Source of the DNA: Saposhnikovia divaricata
Taxonomy: Eukaryota > Streptophyta > Magnoliopsida > Apiales > Apiaceae
Length of the DNA stretch: 64,000 bases
Assembly (NCBI GenBank): GCA_036435485.1
Contig: CM071600.1
Location: 46,745,546-46,809,545 of the forward strand
Direction of reading: 5' to 3'
Below the pieces are notes generated by a model. That model was not told where the DNA came from. It searched no databases and saw nothing but the letters and a program-made list of their open reading frames with translations. A program made the position numbers and the translations under genes. This document shows, piece after piece, positions 1 through 11,480 of this stretch. Numbering within the stretch: the first letter of the stretch is position 1; the number at the start of each line of letters is the position of its first letter.

Positions 1-779
1 TTAGTAGTATACAAAAGTCAGGAATTTTGTTAAGTTTTGTTTTGTGTTCCGGTACATACGTGATATGATCTGGCCGCCTATTTTATTTTTCCCCTATTAC
101 GTGTTTTTTTTTTTTTTTTTTTTGTCAATATCACGTGAAAACAGAAACCGGATCATACAGGAACAAAATGTTTTTTCTTCGGTCGTAGAAATATTGAATA
201 TTTAAGTGATTTTTTTTAATAATTTTATAATAATACAAATTTGGGCACTTTTTTTTTTTTGAAAAATAATGATTATTTATTTTTCGTCTTTTTATTTCGT
301 GAATAAGTAAGTTGAAGCAAAATATTGCCAAAGTGATATTTATGTGTAGATTTATTTATTTTGAAATAATAGGATGTGTATGTTTATTATTTGTGCGTTA
401 TAATAATCGACCCAAAGGAAGATTATTTTAATGGATAAATAATGAATGTACGTGCGGAAATAAATATGTAATAATTATAAATTTCATGTGAGTAATAAAC
501 CGGCCCAAAGGAAGGTTATTGCTTGACCGGATTTATTATTAATATTTGATTTCTGCGTGGAGACTACCACTTACAAGTTAATATTTCTGTCCAAAGACTA
601 AATATTAATGTTGTGCTTGGTATCTTGTTTGAATGGGCCCACATACTATAATATTTAAATTCATGTTTTCTTTTGTGTGCTGTTATGTATGCATATGACA
701 TGAATTTCCATTATACGAGCTTATATGTTTTTGTTCAAAATTGCTGGTTAATACATCTGCTGCTAATATAACTGCCAAC
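1..779 (+). other. Non-coding leader upstream of plus-strand Copia gag
   Basis: No coding region is supported here. The stretch is AT-rich with poly-T runs at about 107-123 and 250-260. The motif CCCAAAGGAAG occurs twice (411-421 and 504-514), and a weaker relative occurs near 590. It directly precedes the gag reading frame, so I infer that it is the untranslated leader of that Copia element. No LTR end and no TGGTATCAGAGC-type primer site is visible, so the 5' LTR either lies outside the window or has been lost. Confidence 0.45.
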
Positions 780-1552
780 ATGAACTCCATTCCCGTGCTT
801 AACGGCATAAACTTTAGGAGCTGGAAAGAGAACGTTCTGTTAGTTCTCGGCTGCATGGATTTTGACTATGCTATAAGGAAAGAACAACCTCCTTCTCTTA
901 CGGATGAAAGTTCTAATACTGAGAAATTGAACTTTGAGAAGTGGGAGCGTTCTAGTTGCTTAAGTCTAATGATGATAAAGCGCAGCATTCCTGAAGCATT
1001 TAGGGGCGCAATGTCTGATGACTCCGATGAGACATCTGTTAAGGATTTCCTTGATGAGCTTGAAAAGCGTTTTGCGAAAAACAAAAAGGCTGAGACAAGT
1101 AAGCTTTTGGCTGATCTTGTTCAGATGAGCTATAAAGCTAAAGGAAATATTCGTGAGTACATTATGGAGATGTCTAACATCGCTTCAAAACTTAAGGCAC
1201 TAAAGCTTGACTTGTCTGATGACTTGCTTGTGCATTTGGTACTCATATCTCTTCCTGCACAATATGATCAATTTATAGTGAGTTATAATACTCAGAAGGA
1301 TAAGTGGACTTTGAATGAGCTCATTTCACATTGTGTGCAAGAGGAAGATAGATTGAAGCGTGAAAAGACAGAAAGTGCTCATGTTGCAACTACCTCAAAG
1401 GTTAATCACCGAAAGAGGACTAAAGATAAAGAGACTACAGTGGGAAAATCACAGCCTAAGAAACAAAAGACTCAAGATCAAGCTATTACTTGTTTCTTTT
1501 ATAAGAAATCTGGCCATGTGAAGAAGGACTGTCCCAAGTACGTCGCATGGCG
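780..1552 (+). pseudogene. Copia gag polyprotein fragment, 5' part of a broken element
   Basis: This frame encodes the start of a Ty1/Copia Gag (UBN2/Retrotran_gag_2 type), which packages element RNA into cytoplasmic particles. The ATG at 780 is the first in-frame methionine; the open frame reaches back to 741. The middle carries the usual gag helices (FLDELEKRFAKNKKAE, LKALKLDLSDDLLVHLVLIS). Near the end is the zinc knuckle CFFYKKSGHVKKDC, in which the second cysteine of C-x2-C-x4-H-x4-C is replaced by Tyr, so it should not bind zinc normally. Just after KKDCPKYVAWR the frame runs into the minus-strand Copia-1 leader and stops at 1,589 on foreign sequence. The probable continuation of the same family, gag-pre-integrase and integrase, lies at 17,011-17,620. 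Confidence 0.8.
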
Positions 1553-2784
1553 TATCAAAATCTATATTCAATCAATGGTACCCTTCTAATTAATTGAATT
1601 CTATGAAACTTGGTACGCCACGATGGGTGGCATGTATACCTTTCAATATTCGTAATTAATTTAGGAAATTTGTTCTAGTAATATCCATAACACTACCTGA
1701 CACCATAAATCATACGCCACGACGGGTGGCATGTATATAATTTATATTCGTCTCGGTGTTAAATTACATACAAACAATAATGGAGACCATGGGATTTAAT
1801 TCCTAATTAATTCCCTCACCCACTTAGAATTTTTTATTTAAAATTGAGGAATTTTATCTAGATGCATCGCCCTATGTTATTTTTTCGAGGTCTACATGTT
1901 ATAAAAATAACAATACAAAGAACACATAACATAGTAGCATGCATCATAAAATTAAAGCAATAAATAAAATTAATGTCCATGTCGTCCTAATTATGTTAAA
2001 CATGCAATTAAAATTACACACATAATTAACAACACACATAATAATTATTTAAAGCAATAATTAAATCCACTATTATGGCCCCAATAATCAATTGTTGCAG
2101 CCCTTGTTGAAAAAGTTGTTGCCACGAGAGAGAAGCTGCTGGAAAGAAAAAAAATAAAAAATTCTGCCTTCCAGCATGTCACGCAGGAACCTCCTGCGTT
2201 ACACCTCCGTAACGGCCTGTTGGGCATGTACGGCATGCGCAACACCAGTTTTCACTGGTAACGCAGGCCTGACATGCGTTACTGCCTTTTGCCAGTTTTT
2301 TTTTCTTTTTCACGCGCGCAGCTCCTGTTCTGTTCCACCAGACCTGTTTCTTGCTTCTGGTCGTGCTTTTCTTGGACAGCAACAGCAAGCAGCCCCCATC
2401 AGTTACACAGCGGAACAAATTCTTTTCTCCGTTTCGATTTCCGATCGTACGTAATTGTTACAAAATATCCGGATCTTAATAAAATCCAACAAACAATTAC
2501 AAAAAAGTAGATCTAATACAAAACTAATTTTGCAAAATCTATTCTAACACGATCAACCCTCGTGTTTTACAACCACGATAAACCACGTGGAAACCAAACA
2601 AAATAACCACGATTAAACCACGTGGGATCCAAACACATAATTAAAATATACATGGCCATAATAGTGGATAACAACCTGCAAAACAGAATTATACATGCCT
2701 ACCACTATATACATGCATATATAATTACGACATGGACATCGTATCAAAAATCGCAGAACCATTGAACCAGGCTCTGATACCAAT
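1553..2784 (-). other. Partial second copy of Copia-1: primer site and leader only
   Basis: This stretch repeats 8,311-9,554 nearly base for base, for example the blocks with GGTACGCCACGATGGGTGGC at 1,611 and 8,370. In the minus orientation it follows the 2,785-3,888 LTR and starts with an intact primer site, so it is the beginning of another Copia-1 copy arranged LTR-internal-LTR-internal. It stops at 1,553, exactly where plus-strand gag begins, so the rest of that copy was deleted. The open frames here run antisense to the element and are not believed. Confidence 0.75.
2771..2782 (-). promoter_or_regulatory. Primer-binding site (initiator tRNA-Met type), Copia-1 tandem copy
   Basis: On the minus strand this reads TGGTATCAGAGC, the usual plant Copia primer site complementary to the tRNA-Met 3' end. 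It lies two bases inside the LTR edge at 2,785. It marks the LTR at 2,785-3,888 as also serving as the 5' LTR of the truncated copy at 1,553-2,784. Confidence 0.85.
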
Positions 2785-3888
2785 TGTTGGGACAATCAGA
2801 TCTTGGCACTGCGATTTTTGATACAATACATTAACGAGTACGAATAGAAAAATCACCTTGTTAACGGTTGATTCCACGCTCTTCTATTGTATTCCCAAAT
2901 TCCCTTGAGCGAAGTGTGGCCTTCGTCTTCTCAAGTTAACCTCTCTTCTTGCTCCTGGGTGGCTACAAAATTTTTTCGACCAACCCCCAGCAAGAAGAGA
3001 ATAGGAATATATATAGGCTACAATAGGGATCATGGATAATTAGGTTGGGCCTTCTAATTACATCTTGAGCCTAGCCCAATGTAATTAAATATTAATTCAA
3101 TCCACTAAAGAATTAATATTTGCACTACCTTTCCTAATACCGTAATTTAATTAATTAATTCGGTTCCAATATTATTTGCTTATTAAATTCCCCATGTTTA
3201 AAATATCGCATGTCCATTAATTAAATAAATTACTGATAATTCATTTAATTAATATCTTTTATCCTTGATCATCCACTCAACCTTTATTTAATTATGCCGG
3301 AATAAATCCACCTGCAGGGTTTCACATAATTAAATCTTTTTGAGCTTTCAAGGGGACATCATTAACCCGAATATTATCAGGACATGGATTCCTTCAATAA
3401 ATAATATTCGCCATATATATTATTTCATCACCCAAAATATAATGAAATAAATCAAAAGAATTATTTCATATATAAATCAAAGCATGTAAATAATATACAC
3501 GTGTCAATTACTATATCTGGATTAAGAACCTAATCATTAATAATAACATAGAATCTTAGTTCACCTTCTTAATCAGTATAAGGGAACAATTCTAAATTTG
3601 ATCCTGTTCAATATACACAAAGTATACTAGTATTATTTATTAGTATATAAACTAATCTAAATAATACTACAGCCATTCCAGTGGATTGTCTAACTCCACC
3701 TGTGCTGTGAACCTTATTATATTATATAAACTGTATTTAATAATCTAATATTATGTATCCCATTTGATACTAGATTATTCACAATATATAATATTTAGAC
3801 AACATGTAAACATTTAAATGATTCTCAATTAAACCGGCCAGAAATAAATGTAAATACTTCAAATAAATATTTTCAGTATACACCAACA
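2785..3888 (-). repeat. Copia-1 LTR (3' LTR of the coding copy)
   Basis: A 1,104-bp LTR bounded by the perfect inverted hexamers TGTTGG (2,785) and CCAACA (3,888). It matches 9,555-10,513 closely, with small differences such as GGCCGGCC against GGCC near 3,835/10,456. It is flanked on the left by a primer site and on the right by a polypurine tract. Confidence 0.9.
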
Positions 3889-3899
3889 ATCTCCCACTT
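3889..3899 (-). promoter_or_regulatory. Polypurine tract of Copia-1
   Basis: On the minus strand AAGTGGGAGAT directly precedes the LTR start TGTTGG. This is where plus-strand DNA synthesis would be primed. Confidence 0.8.
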
Positions 3900-3958
3900 A
3901 TACTCAAAATATTCTATGAGTATATCAGTGTTTATTTAATCCACTATTACACAGAAAA

Positions 3959-4570
3959 CTATGTGTCCATCCATCTGACTCCTATCGCTTCCACATGCCT
4001 GTCAAAAACTTTGGCTGGCAGGCTCTTTGTGAAAGGATCTGCCCGGTTGTCTTCTGATGATATGTGAGCCACAACTATATCTCCTTGCTTTACGATTCCT
4101 CGTATGAGATGATACTTACGTTCAATATGTTTAGCTGCTTTGTGATCTCGCGGTTCCTTCGAATTTGCCACAGCACCAGTGTTATCACAATACACTGTCA
4201 AGCTCCTAGGCAAATTAGGTACCACATCCAAGTCCAAAAGGAACTTCCTGAACCATACAGCCTCCTTTGCAGCCTCAGAGGCCGCCACGTACTCGGCTTC
4301 CATGGTAGAGTCTGCAATGCATTTCTGCTTTACACTCCTCCATATAACGGCTCCACCTCCCAAAGTAAAAACATATCCCAAGGTCGATTTCCTCTTATCC
4401 CTATCTGATTGGAAATCTGAATCAGTATATCCCAAAGGAAATAGATCTGAGGCCTTGTAAATTAACATATACTCCTTAGTCCTTCTCAGGTACTTGAGTA
4501 TAGTTTTTACTGCGCTTCAATGTTCCTGACCTGGGTTCGACTGATATCTACTAACCATGCCTACAGCAAA
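3959..4570 (-). pseudogene. Copia-1 RNase H region
   Basis: RNase H would digest the RNA strand of the RNA-DNA hybrid during reverse transcription. The frame at 4,468-3,959 has the Copia RNase H landmarks: GYTDSDFQSD, the catalytic-region motif STMEAEYVAASEAAKEAVW, the DNTGA motif and AAKHIERKYHLIRG near the C-terminus. It is separated from the RT frame by a TGA at about 4,568, where related elements have Cys after TRPDI, and by a frameshift at roughly 4,515. The C-terminus (GVRWMDT) lies about 60 bp before the polypurine tract, as is usual. Confidence 0.85.
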
Positions 4571-6290
4571 TCAGATGTCAGGCCTCGTACATAACATTGC
4601 ATACATTAAGCTTCCACATGCCGAAGCATAAGGAACTTCTTTCATGCTCTCTATATCCTTAGGTGTCGAAGGACACTGCTCCTTGGATAGAGCCACTCCA
4701 TGCTTAAAAGGTAGAAAACCTTTATTAGAGTTCTGCATGTTAAAACGAGCTAATACTTCATCAATGTAGGGCTCTTGAGATAAAGCCAACATCCTTTTCT
4801 TGCGATCTCTTATTACTTTGATCCCAAGGATGTATGCCGCTTCACCTAAGTCCTTCATTTCAAATTGTTTGAACAACCATGCCATTACTGATGACAACAT
4901 CTTAACATTGTTTCCAATGAGTAAAATGTCATCTACATACAGTACTAGAAAAACCACTGCATTACCCTCACTTCTCTTATACACACATGATTCGCTTGGA
5001 CTTTGATCAAATCCATATGACTGGACTGCCTGATCAAAACGAATATTCCAGTCCCTAGAAGCTTGTTTTAGCCCATAAATAGACCTCTTAAGCTTACAAA
5101 CAAGATGCTCTTGGCCTTCCTTAATGAATCCTTTTGGTTGTTGCATATAGATGGTTTCCTCAAGACTTCCATTAAGGAAAGCTGTCTTGACATCCATTTG
5201 CCAAATCTCATAATCGAGATGAGCTACTATAGATAAAAGAATCCGGATCGACTTAAGCATAACAACTGGCGAAAAGGTTTCCTCATAATCGATCCCTTCT
5301 TTCTGAGTATACCCTTTCGCAACAAGTCGTGCTTTCCAGGCTTTCACCTTTTTGTCAGATCCTCTTTTCTTCTTGTAGATCCACATACATCCAATGGGTT
5401 TTACACCTTTGGGTGGTTCCACGAGCTCCCAAACTTGATTAGAATACATAGATTCCATCTCAGATTCCATTGCCTTTTGCCAAAGATCTTCATCTTTATC
5501 TAGAATTGCTTCTTCGTATGTCCTGGGATCCTCATCATGTTCACCAGAGACCAAGTCCGAGGACTCTCCCAAAAACATGAATCTATCAGGTTGTTGAACA
5601 ACCCTCCCACTACGACGAAGCACCGGTGTGGTATTAGTGACAGGTTGTGCATTTTCTTGTGGTTGATCTACTTGTACTATTGGCACTTGGGGATTATCTG
5701 TCCCTCCCACTAGTTCCTCTAAAACGATACTACTCATGGGTTTGTGTTTCATTATATAGTCTTCTTCTAAGAATCTAGCATTGGTGCTAACAATGATATC
5801 TCGATCCCTAGGACTATAAAATGAATAACCTTTCGTTCCCATGGGATAGCCTACAAACAGCCTTACTTCTGTACGAGATTCTAACTTAGTCGCGTTCTTG
5901 TTCAGCACATGTGCTGGACAACCCCAAATCCGAATATGTCTTAGACTTGGTTTGCTACCAGTCCACAATTCTATTGGAGTCTTGGGAACCGACTTAGAAG
6001 GTACCAAGTTTAGAAGGTAAGCCGCTGTTTCTATAGCATATCCCCAGAACGACTTGGGTAAATCTGAATAACTCATCATCGATCTAACACTCTCTAAAAG
6101 AGTCTGATTCCTTCTCTCTGCTACACCATTCTGCTGAGGTGTGCCAGGTGCAGACAATTGGGATGCAATCCCATTTTCTGATAAATATTCCCTAAATTCT
6201 CCAAGCAAGTATTCTCCACCACGATCTGATTGTAGTGACTTGATACATTTTCCAAGATGTCGCTTCTCCGCACTTGCTTTTGTACTCTTT
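4571..6290 (-). pseudogene. Copia-1 integrase C-terminus and reverse transcriptase
   Basis: This frame holds the integrase E region (SDRGGEYLLGEF) and PQQNGVAERRNQTLLE, then WGCPAHV, a linker, and the RVT_2 reverse transcriptase. RT motifs visible include WKARLVAKGYTQKEGIDYEE, QMDVKTAFLNGSLEETIYM, SIYGLKQASRDWN and the catalytic box YVDDILLIGN with both aspartates. The frame enters by a frameshift near 6,280 from the upstream integrase frame and ends at a nonsense TGA near 4,568. RT itself is uninterrupted, so the decay is recent or mild. Confidence 0.9.
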
Positions 6291-7205
6291 GAATTTTTCA
6301 AAGCACTCAGACTTACGGCGCAACAAATAAATGTACCCATATCTAGAATAATCGTCAATGAAAGTGACAAAATACTCATAACCTCCTCTTGCTTGGATAC
6401 TCATAGGTCCACATAAATCAGTATGAACCAATTCTAACACTTCTTTAGCTCTATTCCCCTTTGCTTTAAAAAGCCTATTAGTCATCTTACCTTCCAAGCA
6501 GGATTCACAAACTGGAAATGGCTCCACTGCCAACGAGCCTAATGGCCCATCTACTACCAGTCTTTGAATCCTCTTCAAGTTAATATGACCTAATCTTAAG
6601 TGCCAAAGATATGTTTGGTTCAATTCAGAAGGTTTCTTTCTTTTATTTGAGCTAGAAAGAATGTTATTAGTTTCCTTATGTTGCAGCATTGGTTGGATAG
6701 GATTAATAATATACAAATTTTCTTGCAATGTACCAGAACATATAACTCGTTTATTCATCATAATAGAAACATTACGATCCAAACAAACATTATAACCATC
6801 CATGGCAAGTTTAGAAACCGAAATTAAATTCCTTCTAAACGAAGGTACATAAAGACAATTGTTCAAAACCAAAATCCTATCATCGCCAAAAGATAATGTA
6901 ATTATTCCAACTGCAACTACTGCTACTTTTGTAGCATCTCCCATGAACACATATATCTCGCCATCTCTAAGCATTATGGATTGCTGGAACCCCTGCATAG
7001 AGTTACAAACATGGTCAGTGGCTGCTGTATCTACACACCAAGTGCTCGTAGATATAGCCGCTATGTATGTTTCCGTAACTAGAGAAAGAGACATACCAGT
7101 ATTGTTTGTCTTCTTAGGAAGAGGACAATCCTGTTTCCAGTGACCTGACTGCATGCACCTGAAGCACTTGCCCTTAGGCTTTTTCACACCACCTTGAACT
7201 CCCAC
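6192..7205 (-). pseudogene. Copia-1 zinc knuckle, protease and integrase N-terminus
   Basis: The frame begins in the Gag zinc knuckle CFRCMQSGHWKQDC, a complete C-x2-C-x4-H-x4-C. The aspartic protease follows with WCVDTAATDH: the usual D-T/S-G-A active site has Ala for Gly, which probably kills processing. Next come the gag-pre-integrase HHCC finger (HLRLGHINLKR and CESC) and the integrase core with its first Asp (LVHTDLCGP) and second Asp (FIDDYSRYGY). The third catalytic residue is in the next frame after a frameshift near 6,280. Confidence 0.88.
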
Positions 7206-7229
7206 TGCATTAGCAATCTTTCCAGCTTT

Positions 7230-7903
7230 CTATGTCTGAGTCTTTTTCTTCTTCTTACCTTTCGGCTTAGATGAAGAAGCTTTCTCGGCCACATTCACTT
7301 GAACATTCTGCTTAAAGAGTCCTTCAGCTGCCTGAAGTTCTGTCAGAAGTTCCGCGAGACTATACATCCTTTTGTTCATGGTGTAATTCAAGCGGAACTG
7401 CTCAAAACTTTTGGGCAAGCTCATAAGGATGATATCGATCTGGGTTTCCCCATCAATATCAGCACCAAGGATCTCCATCTCATTCAGATGAGACATCATT
7501 CTGAGAACATGATCCCTTACAGGTGTTCCTTCAACCATCTGAGTGTTCATTAAAGCCTTCATTGCTACTTGCCTAGCAGCCCTATTCTGTTCTCCAAAAA
7601 GTTCCTTGAGATTAAAGAGCATATCTGAAGCAGTGGGCATAGCCTGATGCTGATGCTGCAAAACACCCGACATTGCTGCCAGAATGTAACATCGCGACAT
7701 CTCATCAGCCTTAATCCACCGCTTATAATACTCCTTCTCACTTTCAGGAGCTCTTCAGCAGGCTGGTCTGGCTTGGGTTCATAAGTACAAAATTTGTACT
7801 CCTCAGCAGTCAACACTATGTCCAAATTACGTTTCCATTCAATATAGTTCGGTCCAGTAAGTTTGTTATCCTTAAGTATGGTGAATAGTGGATTAAAGCC
7901 CAT
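7230..7903 (-). pseudogene. Copia-1 gag
   Basis: Gag starts at 7,903 with MGFNPLFTILKDNKLTGPNY, a start shared by many plant Copia gags. The first part (7,903 to about 7,740) and the second (7,700-7,230) are in different frames, so one indel lies near 7,735. The second part has the alpha-helical UBN2 core (DHVLRMMSHLNEMEILGADI, MSLPKSFEQFRLNYTMN) and a Lys-rich tail. It ends in a stop at 7,230, 25 bp before the zinc-knuckle frame resumes. Confidence 0.85.
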
Positions 7904-9554
7904 AGTGATCTAATCCTGAGAATCATACATGTAACACATAATCAGATAGTTGCATAAATCTTAAATCCTATTGGTTTCCTCTAACAATTAATTAAAATTA
8001 ATGCATTAATATTTAAACACCATAAGTATCTGGTACGCCACGATGGGTGACATATATACCACTTAAATTCGTTTAAATATTACTTCGGTCCTATTACTAA
8101 ATAATACGCCACGTTAGGGTGGACTATATATTATTTTTCATAGCTAAGTGTATACCATTATTAAATCTTAAATTAATAAAAAAGACTGGATACCACCATT
8201 AAATATTTCAAATCAATAATCGATAATAGGATAATTCCCAAATCGGGGGGAGCATTATCAAGAGGCATCACTTAAGACCCCTTTCTAGACAGAATCATCC
8301 TTTCTCTCAATATCAAAATCTATATTCGATCAGTGGTACCCTTCTAATTAATTGAATTCTATGAAACTTGGTACGCCACGATGGGTGGCATGTATACCTT
8401 TCAATATTCGTAATTAATTTAGGAAGTTTGTTCTAGTAATATCCATAACACTACCTGACACCATAAATCATACGCCACGACGGGTGGCATGTATATAATT
8501 TATATTCGTCTCGGTGTTAAATTACATACAAACAATAATGGAGACCATGGGATTTAATTCCTAATTAATTCCCTCACCCACTTAGAATTTTTTATTTAAA
8601 ATTGAGGAATTTTATCTAGATGCATCGCCCTATGTTATTTTTTCGAGGTCTACATGTTATAAAAATAACAATACAAAGAACACATAACATAGTAGCATGC
8701 ATCATAAAATTAAACCAATAAATAAAATTAATGTCCATGTCGTCCTAATTATGTTAAACATGCAATTAAAATTACACACATAATTAACAACACACATAAT
8801 AATTATTTAAAGCAATAATTAAAAAATTAAATAGCGGAATTAAAAATTAAAACAATAATTAAATCCACTATTATGGCCCCAATAATCAATTGTTGCAGCC
8901 CTTGTTGAAAAAGTTGTTGCCACGAGAGAGAAGCTGCTGGAAAAAAAAAAAATCTGCCTTCCAGCATGTCACGCAGGAACCTCCTGCGTTACACCTCCGT
9001 AACGGCCTATTGGGCATGTACGGCATGCGCAACACCAGTTTTCACTGGTAACGCAGGCCTGACATGCGTTACTGCCTTTTGCCAGTTTTTTTTTTCTTTT
9101 TCACGCGCGCAGCTCCTGTTCTGTTCCACCAGACCTGTTTCTTGCTTCTGGTCGTGCTTTTCTTGGACAGCAACAGCAAGCAGCCCCCATCAGTTACACA
9201 GCGGAACAAATTCTTTTCTCCGTTTCGATTTCCGATCGTACGTAATTGTTACAAAATATCCGGATCTTAATAAAATCCAACAAACAATTACAAAAAAGTA
9301 GATCTAATACAAAACTATATTTGCAAAATCTATTCTAACACGATCAACCCTCGTGTTTTACAACCACGATAAACCACGTGGAAACCAAACAAAATAACCA
9401 CGATTAAACCACGTGGGATCCAAACACATAATTAAAATATACATGGCCATAATAGTGGATAACAACCTGCAAAACAGAATTATACAAGCCTACCACTATA
9501 TACATGCATATATAATTACGACATGGACATCGTATCAAAAATCGCAGAACCATT
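7904..9554 (-). other. Copia-1 long untranslated leader
   Basis: About 1.65 kb between the LTR remnant and gag, with no supported gene. It contains repeated GGTACGCCACGATGGGTG blocks (8,030, 8,370, 8,470) and a GC-rich hairpin segment near 8,970-9,075, also present at 2,180-2,285. Open frames at 8,966-9,301 are antisense and repeat those in the other copy. Confidence 0.7.
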
Positions 9555-10513
9555 GAACCTCTCTTCTTGCTCCTGGGTGGCTACAAAATTTTTTCGACCA
9601 ACCCCCAGCAAGAAGAGAATAGGAATATATATAGGCTACAATAGGGATCATGGATAATTAGGTTGGGCCTTCTAATTACATCTCGAGACTAGCCCAATGT
9701 AATTAAATATTAATTCAATCCACTAAAGAATTAATATTTGCACTACCTTTCCTAATACCGTAATTTAATTAATTAATTCGGTTCCAATATTATTTGCTTA
9801 TTAAATTCCCCATGTTTAAAATATCGCATGTCCATTAATTAAATAAATTACTGATAATTCATTTAATTAATATCTTTTATCCTTGATCATCCACTCAACC
9901 TTTATTTAATTATGCCGGAATAAATCCACCTGCAGGGTTTCACATAATTAAATCTTTTTTGAGCTTTCAAGGGGACATCATTAACCCGAATATTATCAGG
10001 ACATGGATTCCTTCAATAAATAATATTCACCATATATATTATTTCATCACCCAAAATATAATGAAATAAATCAAAAGAATTATTTCATATATAAATCAAA
10101 GCATGTAAATAATATACACGTGTCAATTACTATATCTGGATTAAGAACCTAATCATTAATAATAACATAGAATCTTAGTTCACCTTCTTAATCAGTATAA
10201 GGGAACAATTCTAAATTTGATCCTGTTCAATATACACAAAGTATACTAGTATTATTTATTAGTCAATATAAACTAATCTAAATAATACTACAGCCATTCC
10301 AGTGGATTGTCTAACTCCACCTGTGCTGTGAACCTTATTATATTATATAAACCGTATTTAATAATCTAATATTCTATATCCCATTTGATACTAGATTATT
10401 CATAATATATAATATTTAGACAACATGTAAACATTTAAATGATTCTCAATTAAACCGGCCGGCCAGAAATAAATGTAAATACTTCAAATAAATATTTTCA
10501 GTATACACCAACA
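9555..10513 (-). repeat. Copia-1 5' LTR, missing its primer-proximal end
   Basis: It ends at CCAACA (10,513) and matches 2,941-3,888. About 173 bp present in the other copy (2,769-2,941), namely the LTR terminus, the two-base spacer and the primer site, are absent. The break sits at a shared AACC, which suggests a microhomology-mediated deletion. Confidence 0.85.
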
Positions 10514-11480
10514 GGTATAACTTAAAAAAATAAATAAATATAAGAATAAAGGCCAAAAAATTAAATAAAAATAGGAAAAATGACAATTTTTGAAAATAAA
10601 TTCATACACACCAAAGTAGTCATACTCAATATTTGTGTGATGAATGTTACCTTATTTTCACTAATTTTCCATTTTTTATTTTTCCTCATTTTTAACTAGT
10701 TTGTAAAATAAATAAAATAAATAAATAAAAATAGGAAAAATGATAATTTTTGAAAACAAATTCATACACACCAAAGTAGTCATACTCACTATTTGTGTCA
10801 TGAATTTTAACATACTTTCACTAATTTTTCATTTTTTTTTTATTTTTCCACATTTTTAACTAGTTTGTCAAATAAATCAAAAAATTAAATAAAAATAGGA
10901 AAAATGACAATTTTTGAAAATAAATTCATACACACCAAAGTAGTCATACTCACTATTTGTGTGATGAATTTTACCTCATTTTCACTAATTTTCCATTTTT
11001 TTATTTTTCCCCTTTTTTAACTAGTTTGTAAAATAAATCAAAAAAATAAATAAATATAGGAAAAATGATAATTTTTGAAAATAAAATCATACACACCAAA
11101 GTATTCATACTCACTATTTGTGTCATGAATTTTAACATACTTTCACTAATTTTCCATTTTTTTTTATTTTTCCACATTTTTAACTAGTTTGTCAAATAAA
11201 TCAAAAAATAAATAAAAATAGGAAAAATGACAATTTTTTAAAATAAATTCATACACACCAAAGTAGTCATACTCACTATTTTTGTGATGAATGTTACCTT
11301 ATTTTCTGTAATTTTTCATGTTTTTATTTTTTCCCCATTTTTTAACTAGTTTGTAAAAGAAATCAAAAATTAAATAAAAATAGGAAAAATGCCAATTTTT
11401 GAAAATAAATTCAGACACACCAAAGTAGTCATACTCACAATTTGTATGATCAATTTTACCCTACTTTCAATAATTTTCAA
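10514..11480. repeat. Six-unit AT-rich satellite, about 162 bp per unit
   Basis: The landmark ATAGGAAAAATG recurs at 10,571, 10,731, 10,895, 11,056, 11,218 and 11,380, a spacing of 160-164 bp. Each unit then has CACACCAAAGTAGTCATACT, a TTTGTGTGATGAATTTTAC-like block and TTTTAACTAGTTTGT. The units differ by substitutions and poly-A/T length. No coding potential is seen. Confidence 0.9.

Larger units (their letters stand above)
2785..10513 (-). mobile_element. Copia-1, minus-strand Ty1/Copia LTR retrotransposon, defective
   Basis: Order on the minus strand: truncated 5' LTR (10,513-9,555), leader (9,554-7,904), gag (7,903-7,230), protease, integrase, reverse transcriptase, RNase H (7,205-3,959), polypurine tract (3,899-3,889) and 3' LTR (3,888-2,785). 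Integrase before RT is the Copia order. The coding region is broken by several frameshifts and stops, and the 5' LTR lacks its 3' end and primer site, so the element cannot move by itself. No target-site duplication is visible, as expected, because the LTR at 2,785 runs on into a second truncated copy. Confidence 0.9.

Noticed and set aside
131..331. 66-codon minus-strand frame near the left edge
   Set aside because: It is made of poly-A/T runs (Lys and Phe rich), with no recognisable domain.
2176..2454. Open frame beginning MSRRNLLRYTSVTA, repeated at 8,966-9,301
   Set aside because: It is antisense to Copia-1 in its leader, repeated only because the leader is duplicated, with unlike C-termini due to a one-base difference. 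No family resemblance.
10514..11480. Regular repeats considered as a CRISPR array
   Set aside because: Units are 162 bp, AT-rich and diverged along their whole length, with no repeat-spacer pattern, and this is plant nuclear DNA.
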